Shown here: piece by piece, positions 1-7,606 of the stretch | How the letters are laid out: the number at the start of each line of letters is the position of its first letter | Position numbering within the stretch: position 1 is the stretch's first letter | Assembly (NCBI GenBank): GCA_029260825.1 | Contig: JAJDCM010000035.1 | Location: forward strand, 1 to 39,415 | From: Planctomycetota bacterium | GTDB taxonomy: Bacteria > Planctomycetota > JACOTG01 > JAJDCM01 | DNA length: 39,415 nucleotides | Direction of reading: 5' to 3' | Translations under genes and position numbers: made by a program | Notes under the pieces: model-generated | The model's database searches: none | Seen by the model: only the letters and a program-made list of their open reading frames with translations | Told to the model about the DNA's origin: nothing

Positions 1-1
1 C

Positions 2-1000
2 AACGACATGGAAGAGCGAGAACTCTTTCATCAACTCGGTTACTCCTGCACCGCTCACTATGCCAGGACAAATCTCAACATCAGCAAGTCCAAAATCTAT
101 GAACTTCTTCAGACCGGGCGATCCCTGAGAAAGCTCACGGAGATCGATCATCGGTTCTGGAAGGGTGAGCTTTCATGGTCTCAGGTAAGGCTCTTAGTCC
201 GCATTGCGGAATCTGCCACCGAAAAAGCGTGGATCAAAAAAGCCATGGAATGCAACTTGAAGGATCTCACCTTGGCTGTCAAACACGCCAGGCCAGGAGA
301 AGCTCCCAAGAACAAGTCCTGTGGACTCCCGGAATCACTTCCTCCCATTCAGCTTTCTTTCGACGCCTCGGCCCTTGAGGTCTGGGAAACCGCGAAGAGA
401 GGCTTGCAGGAGGAAACGGGAGAAGGCGTGAACGACCTTCAGCTGGCCACTCTTCTTGCCGAAGCCTACGTCCAGGGAAAACTCTCCGACAAGAAGAGTC
501 AATCCGTCTACACCGTCGTTGTGACCAAGTGCTCAACCTGCAAGGAAGCCACCGTCCTTACCGACGATGGAAGGGCTTCCGTTGACGAGAAGGCCCTGGA
601 AAGAGTTCTCTGTGACGCAGAGGTCATTGATCTTACCGAGGAAACACAAGTCAAAGAGAGTGAACGTGAAATCGACCGAGCAACCCCAGAGTGGATGAGA
701 GACCGGGTTCTGGCTCGAGACAGTAATCGATGCAAGTGTTGTGGTCGAACAAGGAGTCTTAACGCTCACCACATCCATTTCCGGGGAAGGGGAGGAAGAA
801 CCACTCTGTCAAATCTCATTTCCCTCTGCGCAGCTTGCCACGGCCATGTCCATGAAGGCTTCCTCACCGTCAAAGGAGATGCTGGCAGCCCCATGTTTTT
901 CAATCTTCGGGGCCAGAGAATCCAACCCGATTACGAAACCACATCAACGACGATTGGTTCAACATGTTCAACATGTTCAACAAGAGAAACAATCACCTGA
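2..1000 (+). CDS. HNH endonuclease, 5' partial
   Basis: The C-terminal part (about residues 235-290 counting from the ATG at 8) is an HNH nuclease fold: a Cys-x2-Cys pair in CKCCGRT, an AHHIHFRG segment with the His pair, an Asn in LSNLISLC, and a second Cys-x2-Cys in CAACHGH. The two Cys pairs should hold a structural zinc, and the His residues bind the catalytic metal. The N-terminal region (HQLGYSC, GELSWSQVRLL) matches the helical region of a family of bacterial HNH proteins that normally carry more residues before this point. The frame is open to the left edge, so the gene probably begins upstream of the window and the ATG at 8 is probably internal. Such proteins are common as stand-alone genes and their substrate is unknown. 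The last codons sit in a 9-bp tandem repeat. Nuclease call good, cellular role unknown. Confidence 0.85.
   Translation, partial: NDMEERELFHQLGYSCTAHYARTNLNISKSKIYELLQTGRSLRKLTEIDHRFWKGELSWSQVRLLVRIAESATEKAWIKKAMECNLKDLTLAVKHARPGEAPKNKSCGLPESLPPIQLSFDASALEVWETAKRGLQEETGEGVNDLQLATLLAEAYVQGKLSDKKSQSVYTVVVTKCSTCKEATVLTDDGRASVDEKALERVLCDAEVIDLTEETQVKESEREIDRATPEWMRDRVLARDSNRCKCCGRTRSLNAHHIHFRGRGGRTTLSNLISLCAACHGHVHEGFLTVKGDAGSPMFFNLRGQRIQPDYETTSTTIGSTCSTCSTRETIT
957..983. repeat. 9-bp tandem repeat, three copies
   Basis: The unit GTTCAACAT occurs at 957-965 and 966-974, with a third copy differing at its last base at 975-983. It lies in the 3' end of the HNH gene and encodes a Ser-Thr-Cys repeat in the C-terminal tail. 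It is probably replication slippage. Confidence 0.8.
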
Positions 1001-1040
1001 AAGACTTTCGAGCCCCCAAATCATGCTCAGAGCTGGAGGG

Positions 1041-1076
1041 AGAGGGAGCAGACCGTCTTATGGCCTGCCTCCCTCT
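1041..1076. terminator. Imperfect hairpin between convergent genes
   Basis: An inverted repeat pairs AGAGGGAGCAG (1041-1051) with CTGCCTCCCTCT (1065-1076), with one bulged base and a 13-nt loop. It lies between the convergent HNH gene and the secreted protein on the minus strand. There is no clear U-tract on either side, so it may be a weak bidirectional or Rho-assisted terminator. The rest of 1001-1161 shows no gene. Confidence 0.3.
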
Positions 1077-1161
1077 GGCCTTTCTCCTGGGCGCTTCTAA
1101 TTCTTCCTCCTCTCTCCGGACCGCGCTGACGAACTCAATGGAACATCACGTTGATGCCTCT

Positions 1162-2184
1162 CTACTCAACCACCAAGGTGACCACGTTCGTCACGCTGAG
1201 CCCCACCGGATTGGGAGATCCATTGTCCTCGAGGAGACCCTGAAGAACAAAGGATCGCGGTGACGGCAGCCCCGAACTCTTGGTCACAGCGAAAGGAGCT
1301 GAATCAGGGACCGAGGCGAGGGTCTGAACACCGGAGCAAAACGGGTTCGGCAAACCACCCCGCAAGCATCGAAACGGTTGGGGCGATCCAAGCAAGGAAA
1401 ACGGCGTCGGGTTGATGGTGGTTCCAAGAACACCAGGACCCGGACTGAGTTCAGTCGGATTTCCCTCAAAGAGATTCGCTCCCGACCCCAACCAGACCCA
1501 GAGGATGTAGGAAGCAGTGGTTGGCCCCCCGCTTGCCACCTGAAGGCTCACGCTGATGCTCTCAAGAGTTCCCACGGTGACCGTGCGCTCGCTCCCTCCC
1601 GCGGATCCATTGGCAAAAAGGACGTCCTCGATCGATCCCACGCCTTCATTCACATTCCCCGTGAGACAGTTGGTCGCTGTTCTCAATTCGAAGTTGTATC
1701 CGAACTCTCCCGGCTCCTCCCCTTCATCTCCACAAACTCCGCTGCAAACATTGTTGATCGATCCATTCTCGAATCCGTAGCCAAAAGGAGAGGGACATTC
1801 GATCATGTTGATGCAACTGAAGAGATCCACACCGGTGAAGTCCTTGTCATTCAAGATGGTGAGAATATTGTCCGTTGCCAAAACCGAGACACCCGGGGGA
1901 AGCCCAGCACTGGTAAGACCAGCCGCAATGCTTGCTGCGAGTCCCTCTGCGGTGAAGCTTGCGCACAGAAGGATTCCACTGCCGACAATCGCATCATCAA
2001 TACAGCTACTCGAAATGGGAGGCGCCGCATGCTCCGACAATGTAAGGAAGTACTCGATAAAAGCGGTGGAGTCCGGGGGCGGACCGTTCACCGTGATTCG
2101 CACATCGGTTTGAACAATCTCGGCCCGAAGCGGAGCCCCAAAGAGAAGGAGAAACGAAGCGAGAAAGAGGATCGGGGTCTTCAT
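1162..2184 (-). CDS. Secreted protein of unknown function
   Basis: A 340-residue protein starting with a typical Sec signal peptide (MKTPILFLASFLLLFGAPLRA). The ATG at 2184 is preferred over the TTG at 2208 because it starts right at the signal peptide and has AAAGG eight bases upstream. The mature part is rich in Gly, Ser, Asn and Thr and has several Cys, some probably in disulfides (SSSCIDD, SCINMIEC, CSGVCGDEG). The C-terminal 100 residues read like a beta-rich module ending in FVLQGLLEDNGSPNPVGLSV, a tail I associate with secreted planctomycete proteins, though I cannot name a family. No catalytic motif is visible. It is probably exported to the periplasm or cell surface. It faces the HNH gene and follows the lipoprotein gene at 2537-4591 after a strong terminator, so it likely has its own promoter. 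Confidence 0.7.
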   Translation of the reverse strand: MKTPILFLASFLLLFGAPLRAEIVQTDVRITVNGPPPDSTAFIEYFLTLSEHAAPPISSSCIDDAIVGSGILLCASFTAEGLAASIAAGLTSAGLPPGVSVLATDNILTILNDKDFTGVDLFSCINMIECPSPFGYGFENGSINNVCSGVCGDEGEEPGEFGYNFELRTATNCLTGNVNEGVGSIEDVLFANGSAGGSERTVTVGTLESISVSLQVASGGPTTASYILWVWLGSGANLFEGNPTELSPGPGVLGTTINPTPFSLLGSPQPFRCLRGGLPNPFCSGVQTLASVPDSAPFAVTKSSGLPSPRSFVLQGLLEDNGSPNPVGLSVTNVVTLVVE

Positions 2185-2361
2185 GAGGATTGCCTTTCGC
2201 AGAACCAAACTTGATATTACCTATCCCCATCGCCTCCATACTGAACCCCTTTCCCTGATTCACGTTGCGAAGAATATCCACCGCGAATAGATCGAAAGAA
2301 AACAAACCTCAATGGCACGCCTCTATCCGTAAAAGATCGCTGATAGGCGCAAAAAACGAGC

Positions 2362-2399
2362 AAAAAAAACCCGCCTTCAGAGAATTCCTGAAGACGGGT
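2362..2399 (-). terminator. Rho-independent terminator of the 2537-4591 gene
   Basis: Read on the minus strand, the stem ACCCGTCTTCAG / CTGAAGGCGGGT (one mismatch) with a 7-nt loop is followed by eight T. On the plus strand the arms are 2369-2380 and 2388-2399 and the A-tract is 2362-2369. It lies about 140 bases past the stop of the lipoprotein gene. It is the clearest intrinsic terminator in the window. The rest of 2209-2536 holds the leader of the 1162-2184 gene and no convincing ORF. Confidence 0.85.
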
Positions 2400-2536
2400 G
2401 CAAGGTCCATCGATCCGCTAGCCCACATGAATCATGAAGGTCGGGGCGACCGTGCTCCGGAGTCGGAGGTCATCCACTCCCTCGCGAAGACCCTTTCGAC
2501 ACGAGTCACATCCATCGGGTCGTCTGACCCACCAGC

Positions 2537-4591
2537 TTACTCGATAGAATATGTAATCTGAACCGACTTCACAAGTGGAGGCAAACCACCCAGAGGATCG
2601 GTATCAAGGGAGATTTCAAAGGAAATGAATCGCATCCCATCCAGATCATCAATGCTGGTGGCAGGTCCCACCCGGCTCGTCAATATGGGGCGACCAAAGT
2701 CGTTTCCGAGATATCCAAAATACTTGACCTGAATCGAAGAACCCAACCGATCTTCATCCTGAGTGACCTGGGCCGAGTTATAGTTGGGGTTATCGTCCCC
2801 GGTATCATAGGGAATCGACACGGCTGAGCTCTTCTTCAGGATCATCTTCAAGCGATGATGATGAATTTCGAGGCCCCCCGGCGAAAGGCCATCCTGGGTC
2901 GACGCTCTTCTTGATCCCGGTCGACCAAAGGCGCGACGCACCGGAGTCACTGCAGTTGATGTATTCCGGAAGAGCTGAAAGTCATCTCCTCCCGCAGGAA
3001 CGTCGTAATCAAGAATTACGTTGCTCCTTCCGTTGTATTCGAAGTCTCTCTGGAACTGGGGCCAGGGATGAAATACATCGTCCAGTAGATTTGGTGTTTC
3101 ATAGTCACCGGAAAAAACCCGGAGCGGGTTATCGGGAAAACCTGTGTAGTTGGTGGCGAACACGAAATCCAAACTATTCGTGAGGGTGTGACCCACGTCG
3201 ATCGTAATATCAGGATAGGTCGAGGCGAACACAAAGTTCGATTGGGGTCCCCAGGAAATCCCCATGATGGACTCCCGTCCGTCTCGCCCATCCCCTGCCC
3301 TCAACTCATCTCTCAGGATCAGGTGCAAGATCCGTCCTCCCGCCACCTCCAGGGGCTGCGGCAGCAGAAAGAATGTTGAGGGAGGAGCAATGTCGACATC
3401 ACGAACCTGGAGCGGCGGCCCCTCGAGCTGGCCATTCCCCAGCCAAAACGCACTCGTGCCGGCATCGTCCCGAAAATCGCTCGTGACAAAGTCCTCGATA
3501 ATCGCTGATGAATTCGTCTCACCGGGTTTGTCGATTGTTTCGAACCGAAACCGGATGGGGTCGATCACCGTGCCGGCAACCCCTTCGATCTCCGGGTTGT
3601 GAACGAGCCGGTTCCCCGACAAATCCGTTACCTCGGCACCGAGTACAACCTCGAACAAGAACGGCTCCGAGGAATCCGGAGCATCTCCAAGAGAAACAGC
3701 CGGGAAGAACTTCACGGTTCGAAGATCTCCCGAGAATCCAAGAGTCCCCGGGACAATTCGAGGGGGATCGGTCGAGACATTCGTAACGGTGAGCGTCCTG
3801 AAAGGACTCAGGTTCCCCGTGCTGATCGGCTCGGAAAAACGTAGCGAAATGACGACATTGGAAGGATCAACAAGGGGCAACGGAAGATCCCCCTCCCCCC
3901 CGCCACAAACGGTCGAAGGTTCGCCAAGAAGTGGGTTCGGAGAGCATTCTTGGTTGACCGGCTCCTGGCCAAACTCAATCACACTCGCAAGCTGAGGCGC
4001 TACCGGGTTGGCTTCTTGCAGATATTCCTCGGACGTCCGGAATGACCCCCGAAATTCGGCGGCCAATGGACGTCCATTGATCCCGCGGATCGACCCCTCG
4101 CTCTTGCCAGGCAGGAAGACCTCATACAATTGAGTCGGTCTGTACCCGGCGGCGTTCTCCGCGACAAAATTCGGCGGTTGAAAATGATTGACACTCTGGT
4201 CCACCCCGTTGTCGTCGATCCCATCGTAAAATGTTGGATAGAAGACGATCTGATTGCCGGTGACCTCAACCCTGCCTTGAAGAAGACCCTCGGTCGAGTT
4301 AATCACTTGAAAACCTGTGCTACTCACCGATTGAGGATCAACGGTGCCACTGAAAGTCACGGTGATCGGCTGGTTCCTTTTGACCTCGGAAAGGTCATCG
4401 ACATCAAGACCAACGACTTCCAGTTGACTGGCGACCGCCCCGGAAGACCCACCTCCGCGACTACAACCGGGAAGAGAGGCAAGCATCAACACAATCAATG
4501 TAGTGAAGATTACCCGTGCAGAGCCCAGAAGATGGGAACACGGCTTGCTCAGCAAAGAGAGATCCATGGCCGAGCTAAAAAAGCGGATCAT
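2537..4591 (-). CDS. Large lipoprotein with bacterial Ig-like (SbsA/Big_5-type) domains
   Basis: A 684-residue exported protein. The N-terminus carries a hydrophobic segment (VIFTTLIVLMLASLPGC) ending in a lipobox-like LPGC at about residue 43, followed by a Gly/Ser-rich linker, so it is probably a lipoprotein. Two regions show the SbsA/Big_5 Ig-like pattern: about residues 55-120 (QPITVTFSGTVDPQSV...) and about 235-345 (VVISLRFSEPIS...TDLSGNRL). The remaining half is beta-rich and unrecognised. The start is well supported: GGAGG lies six bases before the ATG at 4591. These domains usually act in surface adhesion or as structural spacers, so a cell-surface role is likely. It is monocistronic, with its own terminator. 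An internal ATG at 4567 is possible but has no ribosome site. Confidence 0.8.
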   Translation of the reverse strand: MIRFFSSAMDLSLLSKPCSHLLGSARVIFTTLIVLMLASLPGCSRGGGSSGAVASQLEVVGLDVDDLSEVKRNQPITVTFSGTVDPQSVSSTGFQVINSTEGLLQGRVEVTGNQIVFYPTFYDGIDDNGVDQSVNHFQPPNFVAENAAGYRPTQLYEVFLPGKSEGSIRGINGRPLAAEFRGSFRTSEEYLQEANPVAPQLASVIEFGQEPVNQECSPNPLLGEPSTVCGGGEGDLPLPLVDPSNVVISLRFSEPISTGNLSPFRTLTVTNVSTDPPRIVPGTLGFSGDLRTVKFFPAVSLGDAPDSSEPFLFEVVLGAEVTDLSGNRLVHNPEIEGVAGTVIDPIRFRFETIDKPGETNSSAIIEDFVTSDFRDDAGTSAFWLGNGQLEGPPLQVRDVDIAPPSTFFLLPQPLEVAGGRILHLILRDELRAGDGRDGRESIMGISWGPQSNFVFASTYPDITIDVGHTLTNSLDFVFATNYTGFPDNPLRVFSGDYETPNLLDDVFHPWPQFQRDFEYNGRSNVILDYDVPAGGDDFQLFRNTSTAVTPVRRAFGRPGSRRASTQDGLSPGGLEIHHHRLKMILKKSSAVSIPYDTGDDNPNYNSAQVTQDEDRLGSSIQVKYFGYLGNDFGRPILTSRVGPATSIDDLDGMRFISFEISLDTDPLGGLPPLVKSVQITYSIE

Positions 4592-4957
4592 GACTGTCCT
4601 CCTGACGCTAATATTTGGATGCGTAAGGGCGGCCCAGTCTCCGGGTCAGGCTGGAATACATTGCAAGGACCGTACCATCGACAACGATCTTCTAAGAAAC
4701 CGCTCCGTCAATCGGAGCAGTTCCAGGGAAACTACCGTGTCCAGGAGGGTTTGGGTCGTTCTAGACAAAACCAGTTCCGCTTCTCGGCTCGATGCAATCA
4801 TCAACAAGTTGCACCGAGAGAGAACCAAAACGTGCGATATTGCCCGCTCCCCGACTCACTCCATCCACACCTTCAACTCACTGCTTGACATCGCCTCTCA
4901 CCATGGGACGCTCTAGTCCGGATGATTCAGTTCGGCGGGCTCTCAGGGAGGGAAACC
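4592..4957. other. Divergent intergenic region
   Basis: This region separates the minus-strand lipoprotein gene from the plus-strand thermonuclease gene and should hold both promoters. A TTGACA hexamer at 4885-4890 could be a -35 box for the thermonuclease gene, but no good -10 lies at 16-18 bases. A plus-strand frame from an ATG at 4566 begins with a signal-peptide-like stretch, but it overlaps the well-supported start of the lipoprotein gene and the rest resembles no protein I know. I see no RNA gene here. Confidence 0.4.
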
Positions 4958-5647
4958 ATGCAGCATCAATCGTCGAGAAGAAGGGCAAGACCTGCCCGGG
5001 TCATTCTGACCCTCTTTACCCTCTCGTTGGTCGTGGTCTTGAGCCGGACGAACGGAGGTTGCCGAACGGCCCGAAATCCTTCGACTCCAATCGAACCCCG
5101 GGAAAGCATCACGGCTCGAGTCACCCGGGTGATCGATGGGGATTCCATCGTTCTTGATGATGGTTCGAAAGTTCGTTACATCGGAATCGACACCCCCGAA
5201 AAGGGCGAGCCGTTCTCGAGCGAGGCGACTCGCAACAACGAAGAGCTCGTGGAAGGAAAAACGGTTCGACTCGTGACCGGAAAAGATCCAAAAGATCAAT
5301 ACGGCCGAATTCTCGCCTACGTCTATGTCGAGGCTCATGGAGATGAAGTTCTCGTGAACAAGGCGCAGATCCGGGACGGGTTTGCTACCTACTACGAGGT
5401 GTCGCCGAATATTTCGAGACGCGAAGAGCTTCTTCACGCACAGGTTGAAGCCAGGGACGATCACCGGGGCATGTGGGGCCAACCGAACCAGGGAAGAGCC
5501 AGCGAAGATTATTACCTTGCGAGCTCCAGGCGCTTTCATCGTCCATCCTGCAAATCGGCAAGCTCAATCCGTCGACCGAAGCGGCTCACAAACCGAGGAG
5601 ATGGCTTTGACCAGGGCCTCTCTCCCTGTCGCACGTGCAAACCTTGA
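4958..5647 (+). CDS. Exported thermonuclease (SNase-like) with C-terminal Cys/His module
   Basis: A 229-residue protein. Residues 12-30 form an N-terminal hydrophobic segment (signal peptide or anchor). Residues 50-175 are a staphylococcal-nuclease domain: metal-site Asp60 and Asp62 in VIDGDS, Arg73 and Asp78/Glu81 in VRYIGIDTPE, and Arg117 in DQYGRILAY. All the expected catalytic positions are present, so it should be a Ca2+-dependent nuclease of DNA and RNA acting outside the cytoplasm. The C-terminus (185-229) has His194/Cys198 in FHRPSCKS and Cys224/Cys227 in CRTC, a pattern resembling the Ada-type zinc-binding module sometimes attached to secreted nucleases. The start is the ATG at 4958 because GGAGGG lies five bases before it. 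The longer frame from 4922 has no such site. Confidence 0.9.
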   Translation: MQHQSSRRRARPARVILTLFTLSLVVVLSRTNGGCRTARNPSTPIEPRESITARVTRVIDGDSIVLDDGSKVRYIGIDTPEKGEPFSSEATRNNEELVEGKTVRLVTGKDPKDQYGRILAYVYVEAHGDEVLVNKAQIRDGFATYYEVSPNISRREELLHAQVEARDDHRGMWGQPNQGRASEDYYLASSRRFHRPSCKSASSIRRPKRLTNRGDGFDQGLSPCRTCKP

Positions 5648-5650
5648 TCC

Positions 5651-5681
5651 TTGACGACATGAGCGGATCTCCTTATATAAG
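5651..5681 (+). promoter_or_regulatory. Candidate sigma-70 promoter of the selenoprotein gene
   Basis: TTGACG at 5651-5656 and TATATA at 5674-5679 are 17 bases apart; TATAAG at 5676-5681 is an alternative -10 at 19 bases. They lie 57 bases before the ATG at 5738, just after the thermonuclease stop. This suggests the TGA-containing gene has its own promoter. Confidence 0.5.
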
Positions 5682-5737
5682 GGCATCGTTCTCAAAGACT
5701 GTACCCCGCGCCTTTTGACGCAAAGGACTGAAAAGAG

Positions 5738-7006
5738 ATGATGCTGCTCCCTCGCCAAGCTCTCCTCGCCTTGCTGCTGTCAACGCTTCCATTGAATACC
5801 AGCGTCATCTCCGAACCCCTGCTCAAGGAACGACCGCTCAAAGCCTGGCGGGAGGAGCTGAGCCTCAAGAAGGGCGAAGCTCCCTGGGAGTCGATCCCGT
5901 GGCTACCCACGTTCAGCCAGGGCATCCTCGTTGCGGGTGAGAAACAAAAACCTCTTCTTCTGTGGGTCATGAACGGGCATCCCCTGGGCTGCACGTGAGG
6001 CAATGGAGTCGCCGGCAGACGGTCCGTCTGGTCCGACCCAAGACTGATTGAAAAGACAAAGGAATTCGTCAACGCGACGGATGAGGTGTGGCGACTCCAG
6101 CGGGGAAGCGATCCAGAGTGCCGCTACTTTCAGGCGATGGCTTCTCTTGGGCATTACGGTCGCGGCGGCGGAACGAAACAAGGGATCTACGTTTGCACTG
6201 CCAGCGGAAAACTTCTCTCCTCCGTCAACACCTTGAACGCGGATCGGGTCCTGAAAACACTGAATGACGGCCTGAAAAAATGGGCCGAGCTTCCAGAAGA
6301 GGAACGAAAAGCCAAGCATCACACCGACATCACCGCTCACCGCTGGGAAGACAACTATCCAAAAGGCGGCCTGGTCCTGAAGTCCATCCATCGAGATCTC
6401 CCGGTCGAAACCAACCACGAACCCAAGAAAGCCAAGCGATGGAACCAGGACCACGTCTGGTTCGATCCGATTGAAACCCGAGGCTGGATTCCCGCCGATC
6501 CGAAAAAAGGTGAGACTCATCGCGTTTCAAATCTCATCGTCCATCGGCTCGCCGCTTTCCACCTGGTGGACAACGTCCGGGGGCAGGCTCTCCCGTTCAG
6601 TCAGGACGAAGTTGCTGACTCCTGGATCCAAACTGAAGTCACGGATCGGCAGGAAAACAGGATCACCTTGCTTCTTACCGGAGTTTGCCGGGCAAAGGCA
6701 GATGGCTCCTGGCGACTCGGCGAAAACGACTGGCGCCCGCGGGGAGAATGGCCAAGAAGCAGCACCGCAGAACTTCTAGGACGAGCGGTTTATGACCTGA
6801 CGCGAGAAGTCTTCGAAGAATTCGAGCTGGTAGCCCATCTGGAATGGAATGGAAGAGCATGGCTCAACGGTCGCGGCTCTCAAAAAGCGGGGGAAGTCGG
6901 AATCTACTTCCAACTCGCACCGGATACTCCAACCGAGCACATTCCGCCGGCATTCATCGATGTCTATGACGCACCCTGGATTCGCAGACCCGTCGGCAAG
7001 AAGTAG
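5738..7006 (+). CDS. Secreted selenoprotein candidate (in-frame TGA read as Sec87)
   Basis: Two open stretches, 5738-5995 and 5999-7006, are in the same frame and separated only by one TGA at 5996-5998. Read through as selenocysteine they give 422 residues: a Sec signal peptide (about 1-25), then LLLWVMNGHPLGCT, Sec87, GNGVAGRRSVWSDP, and a continuous sequence rich in conserved-looking patches (DEVWRLQRGSDPE, GTKQGIYVCT, FHLVDNVRGQ). Cys85-Thr86-Sec87 resembles a redox pair in a thioredoxin-like context, after the hydrophobic strand LLLWVM and before the helix region. The C-terminal half is unrecognised and may be a second domain. Codon use and protein-like character do not change across the TGA. 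A hairpin downstream fits a bacterial SECIS. AAAGGA lies ten bases before the start. A nonsense mutation, sequencing error or recent pseudogene are the alternatives. The oxidoreductase role is inferred; substrate unknown. Confidence 0.8.
5999..6038 (+). promoter_or_regulatory. Candidate bacterial SECIS element
   Basis: Directly after the TGA, CAGAC (6016-6020) pairs with GTCTG (6026-6030) around a five-base GGTCC loop (6021-6025); the loop closes further to GTC if G6021 pairs with C6025. A lower stem GTCG (6008-6011) / CGAC (6034-6037) is separated by a 4x3 internal loop. The apical loop starts 23 bases past the TGA. In E. coli fdhF the SelB-binding hairpin has a GGUCU apical loop about 19 bases past the UGA, so both position and loop match the known bacterial rule. 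Confidence 0.72.
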
Positions 7007-7018
7007 TCCTTGACCGGA

Positions 7019-7606
7019 TCAAGCCCCGTGAAGAACGAAGAGGGGTTGATCGTTTGCGACTTCCTCTCCATCTGCAGCAAGGATCTTCTCGACACGAGCT
7101 TTCTGCGGATTGCCCGCTCCCTCGTATCGAATCTGATTGAAACATTTCATCACTTCAACCAGACCCAGAGTCTGTCCGACCTCAACTTCATCGCCCAGCT
7201 CCACGTAGGTGGAAGAAGTCGGGTTGGGTCTCAGGTAGAAAACCCCGACCGTCGGAGATCGAATCACAATCCCGTCAAGAGAGGTATCCGCTCCGTCACC
7301 CGAAATGACACCAGCCGGGGAGTCACCTGCAGAGAGGGAAAACGAGCGCAAGCGAATCAGAGGCTCACCGTAATGAACCGGCTTTTCCCGATCTTCAATG
7401 GACAACGCGGAAACCTGACCCTCCACATTGCCAAGGAGGACATCAAAAGATGTCCCGAGGACGAAAAGCTCTCCGACCGATTGGCCTGCCAGAAGAACTG
7501 AACCGACCTTGACCCGTGGTCGAAACGTCCCCACTCCGGGAGAAGAGATTTCCGTCTCTCCCTCCTCACCACCGCGGGATAGCGCCAATAGCTCGCGACT
7601 CTTCAT
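7019..7606 (-). CDS. accB: Biotin carboxyl carrier protein of an acyl-CoA carboxylase
   Basis: A 195-residue protein whose C-terminal 80 residues form a biotinyl domain: [19 protein letters not shown], and the biotin-attachment motif EVMK, with the Lys modified by biotin ligase. It shuttles carboxybiotin between the biotin carboxylase and carboxyltransferase encoded just upstream. Unusually, residues about 20-85 ([32 protein letters not shown]) look like a second, degenerate biotinyl/lipoyl-like fold in which the EVMK hairpin reads LGTS, so it cannot carry biotin. The ATG overlaps the carboxyltransferase stop by four bases (ATGA), indicating translational coupling. It converges with the selenoprotein gene, leaving 12 bases between the stops. 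Confidence 0.88.
   Translation of the reverse strand: MKSRELLALSRGGEEGETEISSPGVGTFRPRVKVGSVLLAGQSVGELFVLGTSFDVLLGNVEGQVSALSIEDREKPVHYGEPLIRLRSFSLSAGDSPAGVISGDGADTSLDGIVIRSPTVGVFYLRPNPTSSTYVELGDEVEVGQTLGLVEVMKCFNQIRYEGAGNPQKARVEKILAADGEEVANDQPLFVLHGA

Noticed and set aside
1378..2214. 278-aa plus-strand ORF opposite the secreted protein gene
   Set aside because: The minus-strand frame has a signal peptide, a ribosome site and a coherent beta-rich protein; the plus-strand reading is basic and patternless.
4566..4916. Small plus-strand ORF with a signal-peptide-like start (MAELKKRIMTVLLTLIFGC)
   Set aside because: It overlaps the strongly supported start of the divergent lipoprotein gene, and the residues after the hydrophobic part are Ser/Arg-rich and unlike any family I know. 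Could be real, but evidence is too thin.
5996..6086. Two separate genes (86-aa protein and a 306-aa protein from an ATG at 6086), or a frameshift pseudogene
   Set aside because: Both parts are in the same frame, so no frameshift is needed. The 30 codons between the TGA and 6086 read as protein (VWSDPRLIEKTKEF), and the ATG at 6086 has no ribosome site. Sec recoding with a nearby hairpin explains the data better.
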